DNA from: Gammaproteobacteria bacterium
GTDB lineage: Bacteria > Pseudomonadota > Gammaproteobacteria > SG8-11
DNA length: 64,000 bases
Assembly: GCA_024641505.1 (NCBI GenBank)
Contig: JAHECY010000001.1
Location: 149,142 to 213,141 of the forward strand
Direction: 5' to 3'
Shown: piece by piece, positions 26,370 through 34,336 of the stretch
How the letters are laid out: every line of letters starts with the position of its first letter
Numbering within the stretch: the stretch's first letter is position 1
Program-made: the position numbers and the translations under genes
The notes under the pieces: model-generated
What the model was told of the DNA's origin: nothing
Databases searched by the model: none
The model's input: the letters and a program-made list of their open reading frames with translations, nothing else

Positions 26370-26795
26370 ATGACGGTAAGCCAGGAATTAAAAAAAGCGG
26401 GTCTCAAGACGACGATGCCGCGGTTGCGGATTCTGGAGTTCCTGGAAAACAGCCGCAACCGACATATGAGCGCCGAGGAAATCTACCAGATTCTCAAAGA
26501 TGCGGGCGAAGATGTAGGATTGGCCACCGTTTATCGAGTCTTGACCCAGTTTGAAACCGCCGGTTTGGTGATGCGCCATAAGTTTGAGGATGGGCGCTCG
26601 GTCTATGAGCTGGACCAGGGTGAGCATCATGACCACATCCTCTGTGTTAAATGTGGTCGTGTAGATGAGTTTATCGATGAAACCATCGAAAAACGGCAAC
26701 GCGCCATTGCCGATGAAAACGGTTATGCGATGACAGATCATGCCTTGTATATCTACGGCATCTGTCCCAAATGCCAAAAAGCGGCTGCAGGCTGA
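26370..26795 (+). CDS. fur: Ferric uptake regulator Fur
   Basis: Iron-responsive repressor. 141 residues: winged helix with LKTTMPRLRILEFLE and VGLATVYRVLTQFE, then the metal-binding dimerisation part with GEHHDHILCVKCGRVDEF and a second CPKC near the end (CysXXCys zinc pair). Length and motifs are normal. I saw no clear Fur box between it and bamE. Confidence 0.97.
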   Translation: MTVSQELKKAGLKTTMPRLRILEFLENSRNRHMSAEEIYQILKDAGEDVGLATVYRVLTQFETAGLVMRHKFEDGRSVYELDQGEHHDHILCVKCGRVDEFIDETIEKRQRAIADENGYAMTDHALYIYGICPKCQKAAAG

Positions 26796-26962
26796 GAGTT
26801 ATTACTGGATTTCCGGATTCCCGGGGTCCGGTTCCCGCCACTGAACTATTTCCCGCAATGGTCGATATCACTGACTGGTACTCCCAAAGGCGCACAATAC
26901 GGTGTGACAAACCGTATGGCGACCATCGAACAATGAAGCCAGGTATGAAACGGCGGCCTATT

Positions 26963-28345
26963 ATGAACAAATATTGGCGTAAACCGGTTAGATTGTTTCC
27001 TATTTTCCTGTTGGGAATATGTCTGTGCGCCGTACTGTCAGTTGCCCAGGGGCAAGTTACTGATGTGCCACCGACGGCGAGAAATGCCCTGTTGCGGGAC
27101 CTGCAGCAGCGGCTATCCGCGCTGCGGTCAACGCACCTTACCTACCAGGTACACAAGAAAGGGCAGGATGCAGTGCTCGAATTCTTCCATAGCCAGAAAC
27201 ATCGCTATTGGTTGATAACAACGAATATCAATACCGGTCGTAAGTCCCGTTTATTTGCCTATGTTGATCTGGAAAAAGGTCGATTGATTCAGCCCGATGC
27301 CAAACAACCCCGCGAAGCTACCATCATGGATCTTGGTAATATGCTGCAGTTGACCAACGAAAATAATCCCTGGTCGGTATACGCGGCGGCATTACAGGAA
27401 AAAACCGCTACAGTGCTGGCTGCACCGGGCACCGGGAAACTTGCGCCCAAAATGGTGTTGGATTTTTCCATCCAAGGGGAAGAATTGGCGCTTGCCCTTG
27501 GACTACAGCAAGCCACAGACGATCGGTCGGTGGATGTTTCCTGGCTGCGTTCGGAACTGTTTACGAATGCAGAACAGGTTACCCGGGATGATAACGAAGT
27601 CGTGCTCGTGTTACCGGACGCGCACCGTGTGCGTATCGAAACCCAAACCGGATTGCTGCTGGAAGACAGTTGGCAAAGCGAGATACCGGAAAATATGCGT
27701 GGTATAGTGCGCGTTAAAGATGAAGCCATTACCCGAGATGTCGCCGCAAGCGCCCACTATCCCGACCTGCCAAAGCTTAAGCTCAAGGATGCCTTGCTGG
27801 ACAGTCTGATTGAGCCTTATTTCAGGTTGTTCATGACGGGCTTAATAGCGGGTAATGTTGACGATGCCAGCATCGTAAGCGTGTTCGATGAGTATCGTAA
27901 GCCCTTTGTGGAGCACGTGGCAGTTACCGCGGTTCGCTATTGGTCGAAAGCCTACCCCCAGGAATTAAATGCCGAGGGTTCCCGAAAAGAATTGCTGGCA
28001 TCAATGCAACAACAATTGGAGCGGCAGTATCGGAACTATGTGTTTGAGCAGTCGGATGCATTCATTACTTTGCAGCAGTTTGTAGCAATGGAGTCGCTGC
28101 ATGAAGCATTAATGGAGCAATTCTTGCCCCCCGGCATGGAAAACGCTATCACTATGCCGGAAACGCTCGATCTGCAGAAATTTCCCGTGGCGGTTCAGAA
28201 CGTTTTGCGGCGCTCATATCAAGATGCCTTTGTCGGCTACACCACTGGCAACATCGCGGCACTTGTGGCGGCGGTGTTGGACCGGGTGGCGAAGAGCAGT
28301 TCGATTCGTAATCCTCTGGCGCAGTCACAGGCAGCGCCTCACTAG
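26963..28345 (+). CDS. Exported protein of unknown family
   Basis: 460 residues from the ATG at 26963; in-frame ATG codons at 26933 and 26945 are alternatives, none with a strong ribosome site. A signal peptide is likely (PVRLFPIFLLGICLCAVLSV). No membrane segment follows. The first part of the mature protein is beta-rich (AVLEFFHSQKHRYWLITTN, SRLFAYVDLEKGRLIQPD), and the second is mostly helical (ELLASMQQQLERQYRNYVFE, HEALMEQFLPPGM). I recognise no family. It is the first gene of the accessory segment after fur and is followed by 164 bp with regulatory-looking sequence before the DUF6502 gene. Confidence 0.6.
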   Translation: MNKYWRKPVRLFPIFLLGICLCAVLSVAQGQVTDVPPTARNALLRDLQQRLSALRSTHLTYQVHKKGQDAVLEFFHSQKHRYWLITTNINTGRKSRLFAYVDLEKGRLIQPDAKQPREATIMDLGNMLQLTNENNPWSVYAAALQEKTATVLAAPGTGKLAPKMVLDFSIQGEELALALGLQQATDDRSVDVSWLRSELFTNAEQVTRDDNEVVLVLPDAHRVRIETQTGLLLEDSWQSEIPENMRGIVRVKDEAITRDVAASAHYPDLPKLKLKDALLDSLIEPYFRLFMTGLIAGNVDDASIVSVFDEYRKPFVEHVAVTAVRYWSKAYPQELNAEGSRKELLASMQQQLERQYRNYVFEQSDAFITLQQFVAMESLHEALMEQFLPPGMENAITMPETLDLQKFPVAVQNVLRRSYQDAFVGYTTGNIAALVAAVLDRVAKSSSIRNPLAQSQAAPH

Positions 28346-28416
28346 TCGATTTCCTGATATCAATATAATAGAAAGTACGGCGGTTCATCCCCCTAAAGAT
28401 CCATGGCGCTTGAAAG

Positions 28417-28432
28417 TGTGATCTGATTCACA
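28417..28432. promoter_or_regulatory. CRP/Vfr-type binding site
   Basis: TGTGATCTGATTCACA has both perfect half sites (TGTGA and TCACA) with the proper 6-base spacer, flanked by AAAG and AAAA. Its centre lies about 61 bp before a start point that a TACTAT -10 (28473-28478) would give, which is the class I activation distance. No crp gene is in view; FNR-type regulators use a different consensus. Confidence 0.65.
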
Positions 28433-28463
28433 AAAATGACCGCCAGCGCTTCCGTCCGGCAAT

Positions 28464-28485
28464 TATTGGGAATACTATCCCAATA
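28464..28485. promoter_or_regulatory. Perfect 8-bp dyad, candidate operator
   Basis: TATTGGGA (28464-28471) and TCCCAATA (28478-28485) are exact reverse complements with spacer ATACTA. The dyad ends 24 bp before the DUF6502 start and covers the only plausible -10 (TACTAT). There is no T-run, so a repressor site is more likely than a terminator. Confidence 0.55.
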
Positions 28486-28509
28486 TGTCAGCAAGTAAGG
28501 AACTCAGTC

Positions 28510-29343
28510 ATGTCCAATGGTGGCATGCAATCAGCGTTGACCAGTGCCGTGCTCCGCCTGCTGAAGCCGCTAGTGCGTATTTTGCTGCGTCACGGCGTAG
28601 CCTTTGGCGGCTTCAGCGAGTTGGTGAAGCGCGCTTACGTGGAAGTGGCATTTGAAGGGTTTGACGTCAAAGGCAGAAAACAAACCGATTCACGAGTGGC
28701 GACGCTCACCGGTTTGTCTCGCAAGGAGGTCAAACGCATCAAGGAGCTGCCTGAAGAACATGATAGTGAATCGATTGTGCGTTATAACCGTGCGGCACGC
28801 GTTGTGTTCGGATGGGTGCACGACGAACGCTATCAGCGGCAGGATAGGGAATCCCTGGATTTGGCTTTTGACGGTGCCGAGACCTCGTTCAGCAGTCTGG
28901 TAAAAGAATACAGCGGTGACGTGCCGCCGCGCGCAATCCTGGATGAGCTGCTGCAAGTTGGAGTAGTAAGCCGCGACGCCAATGGCAATATCCACCTGCT
29001 CAAACGTGCCTATATCCCTTCCGCCGGCAAGATCGATTTGATGGCCTATCTCGGTGTCGATGTCGGTGGTCTGCTCGCGACCATGGATCATAACATTCAT
29101 GAGCTGGGTCCCGAGCCGTATTTTCAGCGCAAAGTCTATTACGACAATATACCTGAAGAAACTCTGGTGCAGTTACGCGCCATGGTGCGCGACAAAGGCC
29201 AACCGATACTGGAAGAGTTCGATAAATGGCTGGCGCAGCACGATCGTGATGTGAATCCGAAGATTAAAGGCACTGGCCGTAAAGGCGCCGGAATCGGGAT
29301 TTACTATTTTGAAAATGATGAAGACGAGGAGCCTCGTTCATGA
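28510..29343 (+). CDS. DUF6502 family protein, possible DNA-binding
   Basis: 277 residues, soluble. The N-terminal 75 residues (LLKPLVRILLRHGVAFGGFS, ELVKRAYVEVAF, SRVATLTGLSRKEVKRIKEL) look like a helix-turn-helix domain, with the recognition helix in TLTGLSRKEVKR. The middle and C-terminal parts are helical with a charged tail (ENDEDEEPRS). This matches DUF6502, a family without known function often placed next to DUF5666 genes. AAGGAA precedes the ATG. Its TGA overlaps the ATG of the DUF5666 gene (ATGA at 29340). The dyad and CRP-type site upstream make self-regulation a reasonable guess. Confidence 0.7.
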   Translation: MSNGGMQSALTSAVLRLLKPLVRILLRHGVAFGGFSELVKRAYVEVAFEGFDVKGRKQTDSRVATLTGLSRKEVKRIKELPEEHDSESIVRYNRAARVVFGWVHDERYQRQDRESLDLAFDGAETSFSSLVKEYSGDVPPRAILDELLQVGVVSRDANGNIHLLKRAYIPSAGKIDLMAYLGVDVGGLLATMDHNIHELGPEPYFQRKVYYDNIPEETLVQLRAMVRDKGQPILEEFDKWLAQHDRDVNPKIKGTGRKGAGIGIYYFENDEDEEPRS

Positions 29344-30713
29344 AACGCCTTGCAATAATCGTTGGTACCGTTGTGGTACTGCTATTGAGTGCCTGCGGAG
29401 GTGGTGAGACCGGTACCGGCCAGGTGCCGGGAAAAGATCTTGCCATTGGCACCATTACCGGATTTGGCAGCGTATTTGTCAATGGTGTGGAATTTGAAAC
29501 CACCGGCACTGACATCTCACTGGAAGGCAACATAATAACCCAGAATGAATTGCGCATCGGTATGGTGGTGCAGGTGCAAGGCACCATCAATGCTGATGGT
29601 GTCAGCGGCAACGCGAGCAGTATTGTGGCGGAAGAAGAAATAAAAGGCGTTATCGATGCCATTATCAATGGCAGCGCGCTTGTCGTACTTGGCCAGACGG
29701 TGCAAATCGGGCCGGATACCCGGTTCGAGGAAGCTGCCGCTATCACAGATTTGCAGATTGGCGATATGGTGGATGTCAGCGGCTATCTTAAGCAGGAAGG
29801 CATAATTGTCGCCACCCGTATCGAAAAGAAAAGCACCATGGATACACCGAAGGTCATCGGTATCGTCCGCAATCTGGATGTCAATACACATACCTTCGTA
29901 CTTGCCGCATTGACCGTGGATTATAGCGCTGCAGAAATCGAGGGTTTCACGGGCAACCGTCTTTCCGAAGGTGGTCTGGTGGCCGTCAGCGGGCAGGCGG
30001 GCGGCAGTGGCATGCTCATAGTTGCGGAAAAGATAAAAGGGCGCAGTAGCGTGCTGCCGGATGCGGATGAGTTTACGCTGGAAGGTTTTGTCACGGATTA
30101 CGTTTCCGCCGCGTCCTTTGCCGTGAATCATATCCCTGTTCATACTAATGCGTTGACCGAATTTGATGGCGGTTTATCTGGAGATGTTGCGCTGGGTGCC
30201 AAACTTGAAGTAGAAGGCACACTGACCGACGGTGTGTTATTGGCGCAACATGTCAGTTTTGGTGAAAGTATTAAAATAGCGTCGCAAGTCGCGTTGGTCG
30301 ACACGTCTGCCAAATCCTTCACTTTGGTCGGCATGGAAGGGATATCTTTGGCGGTGAATGTCAACACGGAGGTTTCCGGTATCAGCCAGTTCTCTGCCTT
30401 ACTCCCGGGTCAATTTGTCAAGGTCCGAGGTAATCTCACCGGCAATGGGCAAGTACTTACCACTAAGTTGGAAGTTGACGCAGAGGGGAGTGAAGTGGTG
30501 CTCCAGGGCGCGGTAACTGCGGTACAGGACCCTGCGGTGACTATTTTAGGCGTTGCTATCGACACTGCTCTGTGGGCCGACGAGCAGTTCGAGGGGGGCG
30601 CTGAAGCAGGTCGCCAGGGCTTTTTCTCTTCGTTAGCGCCCGGTGACTTGGTCAACGCCAATGGTGCCCTCGTCAACGGCGTGATCCAGTGGGATTCCCT
30701 GTCATTGGAATAA
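29340..30713 (+). CDS. DUF5666 repeat lipoprotein
   Basis: 457 residues. Signal peptide with lipobox LLSAC (Cys19), then GGGETGTG linker and about six repeats of a small beta-barrel-like unit: IGTITGFGSVFVNGVEFE, KGVIDAIINGSALVVLGQTV, IGIVRNLDVNTHTFVLAALT, LEGFVTDYVSAASFAVNHIP, ASQVALVDTSAKSFTLVG, and LQGAVTAVQDPAVTILGV. Each carries a GxxVxVxG-type strand, as in DUF5666. It probably sits at the outer membrane or in the periplasm. Coupled to the DUF6502 gene with GAGGAG as ribosome site inside the latter. Function unknown. Confidence 0.8.
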   Translation: MKRLAIIVGTVVVLLLSACGGGETGTGQVPGKDLAIGTITGFGSVFVNGVEFETTGTDISLEGNIITQNELRIGMVVQVQGTINADGVSGNASSIVAEEEIKGVIDAIINGSALVVLGQTVQIGPDTRFEEAAAITDLQIGDMVDVSGYLKQEGIIVATRIEKKSTMDTPKVIGIVRNLDVNTHTFVLAALTVDYSAAEIEGFTGNRLSEGGLVAVSGQAGGSGMLIVAEKIKGRSSVLPDADEFTLEGFVTDYVSAASFAVNHIPVHTNALTEFDGGLSGDVALGAKLEVEGTLTDGVLLAQHVSFGESIKIASQVALVDTSAKSFTLVGMEGISLAVNVNTEVSGISQFSALLPGQFVKVRGNLTGNGQVLTTKLEVDAEGSEVVLQGAVTAVQDPAVTILGVAIDTALWADEQFEGGAEAGRQGFFSSLAPGDLVNANGALVNGVIQWDSLSLE

Positions 30714-30899
30714 TTTCCATCTAGCCTACAGGCTCCAGGCGGTGCGCTGTCGGTGTACCGCGGGCATGGCAATCCCCCGTTCATTTCGAGCGCCGGATTT
30801 TGCTGAAATACCGTCGAAACTCGGCCTGATGACTGCTTCAGCTTGCTAAGGTTTACATCGTTAACCTCTTGAATTGTCCGGGCCGGCCATATGTTGTGA

Positions 30900-31790
30900 T
30901 CCACTTCAGACGTCAAAGCCGCCAGTCATAGTGGCGAAGAAATCGAAGTCAAGGGCGTGATCTCCGAACTGAACGACACAAGTTTCATGCTGGGCGGCTT
31001 GACCGTGGATTATAGCGGCGCCCAGACAGAGATTACCCTGGCCGATGGGCTGTATGTGGAAGTGAAATCCACTCAACCGTTGACCGGCAGCACCCTGATT
31101 GCCAGTAAAGTTGAAATGCAGGAGGACGGTAAGAAAGGTGAAGCAGGTACTGAAGGCGAAGAACTTGAGCTCCAGGGAGTGGTAACCACAGGCTTGTCTG
31201 GTGAAGCATTTGGATTAAATGGCCAGACCGTGATGATCAATGGCGACACTGAATTTGAACATGGCACTGACGCGAGCTTGCTGGCAGGCACCTTCGTGAA
31301 GATGGAGGGGGAATTCAATCAGGATGGGGTGCTGGTGGCCAAGAGCGTCAATTTCGAGAATGAAGGTGATAATCAGATCAAAGCTTTCGTCACCAGCAAA
31401 GGCGACGGTACCATCAATGTTCTGGGGCTGACTATCAACATCAATAACAGTACCACCATGGTGGATGAGCAGGATGAAGGCGTGGTACCGGTGCGCTATT
31501 TCAGTCTGGCGGACATCCACGACAACGACTATGTGCAGCTGGATGTCTATCGGGATGACGCCGGTAATCTGATCGCGACGCGCCTGCAGCGTGATGATGC
31601 GGCCGGTCATGTGACCGAGGTGCAGGCCAAACTTGATGCGGAAATCACTGCAGGTGATGCCCGCTTTACCCTGCTGGGCGTTACCGTGATTACCAATGGC
31701 CATGGTATCGATGCGCTGAGCGGCGATGAAATCACCGTTCAGGGTGATTTCAATAATGGAGCATTGACCGCCAGCGTCATTGGCAACTAG
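30900..31790 (+). pseudogene. 5'-truncated second DUF5666 gene
   Basis: The frame is open from just after a TGA (30897-30899) to the TAG at 31788-31790. It encodes three to four DUF5666 repeats (EIEVKGVISELNDTSFMLGG, LELQGVVTTGLSGEAFGLNG, IKAFVTSKGDGTINVLGLTI, and ITAGDARFTLLGVTVITNG) and the natural C-terminal end, but no signal peptide or first repeats. The GTG at 30957 could start a 277-residue product without ribosome site or export signal. The 186 bp before it have stops in all frames and no DUF5666 sequence. I read it as a relic of a tandem duplicate; expression of a cytoplasmic fragment cannot be ruled out. Confidence 0.65.
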
Positions 31791-31815
31791 TTCTTCCTCT
31801 AGAGTGCATCAATTG

Positions 31816-31841
31816 AGCGGCCTACGGGCCGCTTTTTTTTT
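31816..31841 (+). terminator. Intrinsic terminator after the DUF5666 genes
   Basis: AGCGGCC, loop TACG, GGCCGCT, then nine T. A strong stem and T-run 26 bp after the truncated gene. It cuts the glycine-rich pair off from the upstream operon. Confidence 0.88.
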
Positions 31842-31980
31842 GGGAAAAAATCACACCATTTTCACTCAAAATAGCGTCGTTGAGGTGCCGTCCGAAGGCA
31901 TAGGATAGTCCCATGCAGTCAAGAAACAGTGTCTCTGCATTGATACTAAACTTCATCAATTGTTATAGGAGGAAATAACC

Positions 31981-32223
31981 ATGAGTCATGAATCTTTGAA
32001 ATCCGGCGGTGACGCTTTCAATCAGGGTTTAGCGGGTTCCCAGTCCGGCAATGTGGACAGTGCCGGGGTCGGCACCGGTCTGGGAGTGCTGGGCTCTTTG
32101 GGGCTTGGTCTGGGTGGCTCTGCAGCCGCCAGCGGTTGGGCCGGTGTTGCGCAAGGTCAGGAAGCCAAAGGCGGCGATGTTGCTGATAACACTTCCATCG
32201 GTGACGTCAATATCAACACCTAA
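31981..32223 (+). CDS. Glycine-rich small protein, copy 1
   Basis: 80 residues, no signal peptide. Three parts are seen: a polar start (MSHESLKSGGDAFNQG), a glycine-rich hydrophobic middle with GxxxG spacing (GVGTGLGVLGSLGLGLGG), and a polar end GGDVADNTSIGDVNINT. The middle is long enough to insert in a membrane; the end looks beta-forming. The ATG has a very strong ribosome site (AGGAGG, 31967-31972). Its neighbour at 32263 is a paralogue with the same three parts. LKSGG near the start could be a double-glycine export site, but no dedicated exporter is nearby. Family not recognised; bacteriocin-like, amyloid-like or surface structural protein are all possible. Confidence 0.7.
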   Translation: MSHESLKSGGDAFNQGLAGSQSGNVDSAGVGTGLGVLGSLGLGLGGSAAASGWAGVAQGQEAKGGDVADNTSIGDVNINT

Positions 32224-32262
32224 GACTTACACTTACATCATTTGACAAATAAGGAGATTACC

Positions 32263-32535
32263 ATGAGCGACATATTCGAAGTGGGCGCCCCCGGGCATCA
32301 AGGCAACCTGAAATCCGGTGGTGACGCCGGCAATATCGGGGCCGCGGGGTCGGCGTCAGGCAATGTTGACAGCTCCGGAGTGGGTGCTGGCATCGGGGCC
32401 CTGTTAGGCGCCGGCCTGGGCGGTGGTTTCAGTCTCGCGGGCAGTGGTGATGCCTATACCGGGCAACACCAGTCAGCCAATGGCGGCGATGTGGCGGATA
32501 ACACCAGCATCGGTGATATCAACATCAATACCTAA
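32263..32535 (+). CDS. Glycine-rich small protein, copy 2
   Basis: 90 residues from the ATG at 32263, with AAGGAG ahead of it. Paralogue of the previous gene, 39 bp away: shared LKSGGDA-N, AGS-SGNVDS-GVG, a glycine-zipper middle (GVGAGIGALLGAGLGGG) and the end NGGDVADNTSIGDININT. It has an extra N-terminal stretch (MSDIFEVGAPGHQG) and an inserted DAYTGQHQSA. Over the last 17 codons the two genes differ in eight codons, but only one changes the residue (Val to Ile), which shows real coding under selection rather than a recent copy. A terminator follows after 25 bp. Function unknown. Confidence 0.72.
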   Translation: MSDIFEVGAPGHQGNLKSGGDAGNIGAAGSASGNVDSSGVGAGIGALLGAGLGGGFSLAGSGDAYTGQHQSANGGDVADNTSIGDININT

Positions 32536-32560
32536 AACACAGCGGTATGCAATGCCGAAG

Positions 32561-32593
32561 ACGCGGCACCATGGGGTGCCGCGTGTGTTTTTA
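32561..32593 (+). terminator. Intrinsic terminator of the glycine-rich pair
   Basis: ACGCGGCACC (32561-32570), loop ATGG, GGTGCCGCGT (32575-32584), then GTG and five T. A perfect 10-bp stem. On the other strand no T-run follows, so it serves the plus-strand genes. Confidence 0.85.
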
Positions 32594-32629
32594 GTGATCG
32601 ACAAAGTCGACTGTGCGCGTAACATTAAT

Positions 32630-34318
32630 TTATTCCGGCGACATTTCCCCACGGCCGCGTTGCACCATTTCCCGGGCATGAGCCACCGTCTGCTCGGTAA
32701 CTTCCAGGCCTCCCAGCATGCGGGCTACTTCCATGACGCGATGTTCTGCCAGCAGGTGATCAATGCCGGTATGCGTTTTCTTGCCGTCGGTGCGTTTATT
32801 GACCTGGAGATGATGATGGCCGAGGGCGGCGACCTGCGGCAGGTGGGTGACGCACAGTACCTGCCGTTCTCGTCCCAAAGCACGCAGTTTCTGGCCCACC
32901 AGTTCCGCGACACTGCCGCCGACACCGACATCGACTTCGTCGAAAATCAGCGTTGGTACGCCGTATTGGGAATTCACCACCTGGATGCACAAACTAATGC
33001 GCGACAACTCACCACCGGACGCGATTTTTGCCAGGGGACGAGCAGGCTGGCCAGGATTGGTGCTGACGAGGAATTCCACCCGGTTACAGCCGGATGCGTT
33101 GATGCCTTCCGTGCCCTCAATCCGCGTCACCTGGATGGTTAACATGGCGCCCTTTAGTCCCAACTCCTGCATATGCTCGGTTACCTGCTGGCCCAGTGAC
33201 AGCGCGCTCTTGACGCGCAGGGCAGACAGCAGTGACGCTTCGCGCCAGTAGTCAACATGCGCTTTTTCGATATCACCATTGAGCGTCAGTACACGCCCTT
33301 GCATAGTCTCGAGATTACGCAGTTCCTGGTCCAGAGCCTCTGCCAATGCCGGTATGGCATCAAGTTCCACATGGTGTTTGCGAGCCAGATCATGGAAATC
33401 CGCGATGCGTTGTTCAACCAGTTGCAGACGTTCCGGGTCGCTCTCGATATCGTCCAGGTAATGCCGCAATTCAATAACACCTTCCTGAGCCTGGATCTGG
33501 GCGTTAGTCAATAACTCGATTACGGTGCCGATGCGCTCGTCGTAAACCTGCAGCTTTTGCAGTTGATTCAGGGTGCTGGAGAGTTGCTGCAATATGGATG
33601 GACCGGAATCGGTTTTTAACTGGGCCAGGCACTGTTGTCCGGATTCGAGAATCTGCCGGGCATGAGCCAGGCGGTTGTGTTCGGCGGTCAACTCAGCCGA
33701 TTCGCCGGGGTGGGCGTTGAATACCGCCAGCTCGTCCAATTGGTAACGTAACAGCTCAATGCGGTCTGAGACATTGTGCTGGGTTCCTGATAATCGATCC
33801 CGCTCCTGCTGCAAATGCGTGATCGTCCGGTGGCATGACTGCACGGCGTCGATTTGTTTATCGTGTTTGCCGAAATCGTCCAACAAGGCACGTTGGGTCG
33901 TCCCTTTCATCAGTGTCTGGTGGGCGTGTTGGCCGTGAATATCCACCAGCATTTCACCCAGTTCGCGTACCGCTTGTACGGTGGCGGGTATGCTATTGAC
34001 GTAACAACGGGAGCCTCCTTCCCGATTTACCGTGCGTCGTAATTGGCATTCAGATCCATTGTCGAGTTCATGTTTCTGCAACCAGGCGAGGGCCGGTGCA
34101 GTGGCATGTACGTCAAATGTGGCGCTGATATCCGCCTTTTCCGCGCCATGACGCACGGTGGCGCTATCGGCGCGGTCGCCCAGCACCAGGCCCAGCGCAT
34201 CGATCAGAATTGACTTGCCGGCCCCGGTTTCGCCGGTGAGCACGGTAAAACCTGTGGCCAGATCAAGGTCCAAATCCTGCACAATCGCAAAATTATTGAT
34301 ATGTATATGTGTCAGCAT
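32630..34318 (-). CDS. recN: DNA repair protein RecN
   Basis: SMC-like ATPase that holds broken DNA together during double-strand break repair. 562 residues: N-terminal FAIVQDLDLDL and Walker A LTGETGAGKSIL, two coiled-coil arms (about 150-370), then signature IASGGELSRI, Walker B PTLIFDEVDVGVGG and CVTHLPQVAA. Full length. It converges on the glycine-rich pair and is followed upstream by nadK on the same strand after 18 bp. Confidence 0.96.
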   Translation of the reverse strand: MLTHIHINNFAIVQDLDLDLATGFTVLTGETGAGKSILIDALGLVLGDRADSATVRHGAEKADISATFDVHATAPALAWLQKHELDNGSECQLRRTVNREGGSRCYVNSIPATVQAVRELGEMLVDIHGQHAHQTLMKGTTQRALLDDFGKHDKQIDAVQSCHRTITHLQQERDRLSGTQHNVSDRIELLRYQLDELAVFNAHPGESAELTAEHNRLAHARQILESGQQCLAQLKTDSGPSILQQLSSTLNQLQKLQVYDERIGTVIELLTNAQIQAQEGVIELRHYLDDIESDPERLQLVEQRIADFHDLARKHHVELDAIPALAEALDQELRNLETMQGRVLTLNGDIEKAHVDYWREASLLSALRVKSALSLGQQVTEHMQELGLKGAMLTIQVTRIEGTEGINASGCNRVEFLVSTNPGQPARPLAKIASGGELSRISLCIQVVNSQYGVPTLIFDEVDVGVGGSVAELVGQKLRALGRERQVLCVTHLPQVAALGHHHLQVNKRTDGKKTHTGIDHLLAEHRVMEVARMLGGLEVTEQTVAHAREMVQRGRGEMSPE

Positions 34319-34336
34319 AAGGTGTTAGAAAAAGAG

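Noticed and set aside
29517..30143. Minus-strand frame of 208 codons opposite the DUF5666 gene
   Set aside because: The repeat pattern of the plus frame explains its openness; the product is histidine-rich noise.
31842..31980. Possible promoter TTGATA-N17-TTATAG before the glycine-rich pair
   Set aside because: The -10 would abut the ribosome site and leave no leader; not convincing.
32423..33142. Plus-strand frame of 239 codons over the second glycine-rich gene and recN end
   Set aside because: It runs through the terminator and antisense to recN; the glycine-rich frame is supported by its paralogue instead.
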